Positions 63,946 to 64,000 of a stretch of 64,000 bases of DNA are shown here, piece by piece. A program made the translations under genes and the position numbers. The DNA lies in assembly GCF_002155975.1 (NCBI RefSeq), contig NZ_MUMI01000094.1, forward strand, positions 19,548 to 83,547, in the 5' to 3' direction. This stretch comes from Amycolatopsis kentuckyensis. Lineage in GTDB: Bacteria > Actinomycetota > Actinomycetes > Mycobacteriales > Pseudonocardiaceae. The notes beneath the pieces are model-generated. The model was not told where the DNA came from. It saw only the letters and a list, made by a program, of their open reading frames with translations, and ran no database searches. How positions within the stretch are numbered: the stretch's first letter is position 1; the number at the start of each line of letters is the position of its first letter.

Positions 63946-64000
63946 TCAGCCGCAGCAGCCGCCGCCACAGCAGCCACCGCCACCGCCGGCCGGGGCCGCG
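63946..64000 (-). CDS. C-terminal end of a Gly/Cys-rich protein, cut by the window edge
   Basis: Reading leftward from the edge gives AAPAGGGGGCCGGGCCG and a TGA at 63948-63946. Similar Gly/Cys tails end TIGR04222-type actinobacterial membrane proteins. Too short for a firm call. Confidence 0.45.
   Translation of the reverse strand, partial: AAPAGGGGGCCGGGCCG

Overview
The window is high-GC actinobacterial chromosome. Gene order, codon use, many leaderless start codons, F420-type oxidoreductases, NucS and a MurA with Asp at the Cys115 position all point to a Pseudonocardiaceae-type organism. Amycolatopsis is my best guess; it rests on recollection of family context, not on a search.

Layout. 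(1) 1-1005: an AT-richer accessory tip with one truncated minus-strand gene, abutting the 3' end of a tRNA-Arg(CCG) gene; it looks like the end of an integrated element. (2) 1229-5294: epoxide hydrolase, an SDR pseudogene, a CDF metal exporter and a DUF3105/DUF305 membrane protein pair. (3) 5455-15795: a core block argS-lysA-hom-thrC-thrB-rho-rpmE-prfA, in which the threonine genes overlap by GTGA. (4) 15836-20361: a minus-strand insertion between prfA and prmC holding a secreted protein, a VOC protein, a GtrA/GtrB/GT-C glycosylation cassette and an LLM oxidoreductase. (5) prmC, then a second insertion carrying a secreted M6 metalloprotease framed by inverted repeats, then sua5, wecA, atpI. 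(6) 26479-34559: a 540-base leader and the full F1Fo ATP synthase operon atpBEFHAGDC, followed by a DUF2550 protein. (7) 34625-38249: ABM monooxygenase, an EPSP-synthase family enzyme, an adenosyltransferase for B12, and murA. (8) 38251-50787: accessory genes (TetR-controlled operon, LysE pair, paired membrane proteins, ethylmalonyl-CoA mutase, AdpA-like regulator, TetR, Nudix, NucS). (9) 51262-64000: a papain-like protein with apparently permuted motif order, a sodium:solute symporter pair, a DUF3558 lipoprotein, dhaK-dhaL-dhaM(HPr), a double-length 3-hydroxyacyl-CoA dehydrogenase, a trmO-deaminase-LLM operon, two Lrp regulators and a PLP trans-sulfuration enzyme.

How the parts work together. 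Lysine/threonine synthesis, translation termination (prfA, prmC), transcription termination (rho), tRNA t6A synthesis (sua5, with trmO methylating t6A elsewhere) and ATP synthesis form the conserved backbone. The accessory genes are peripheral metabolism, often under short palindromic operators that can be read directly in the intergenic DNA. The most unusual items are the permuted-looking papain-like protein, the inverted-repeat-framed M6 protease, the strong orphan operators (20375, 34571, 26935), the terminator-plus-promoter that separates atpC from atpD, and the over-represented palindromic word TCCACWGTGGA, mostly inside coding sequence.
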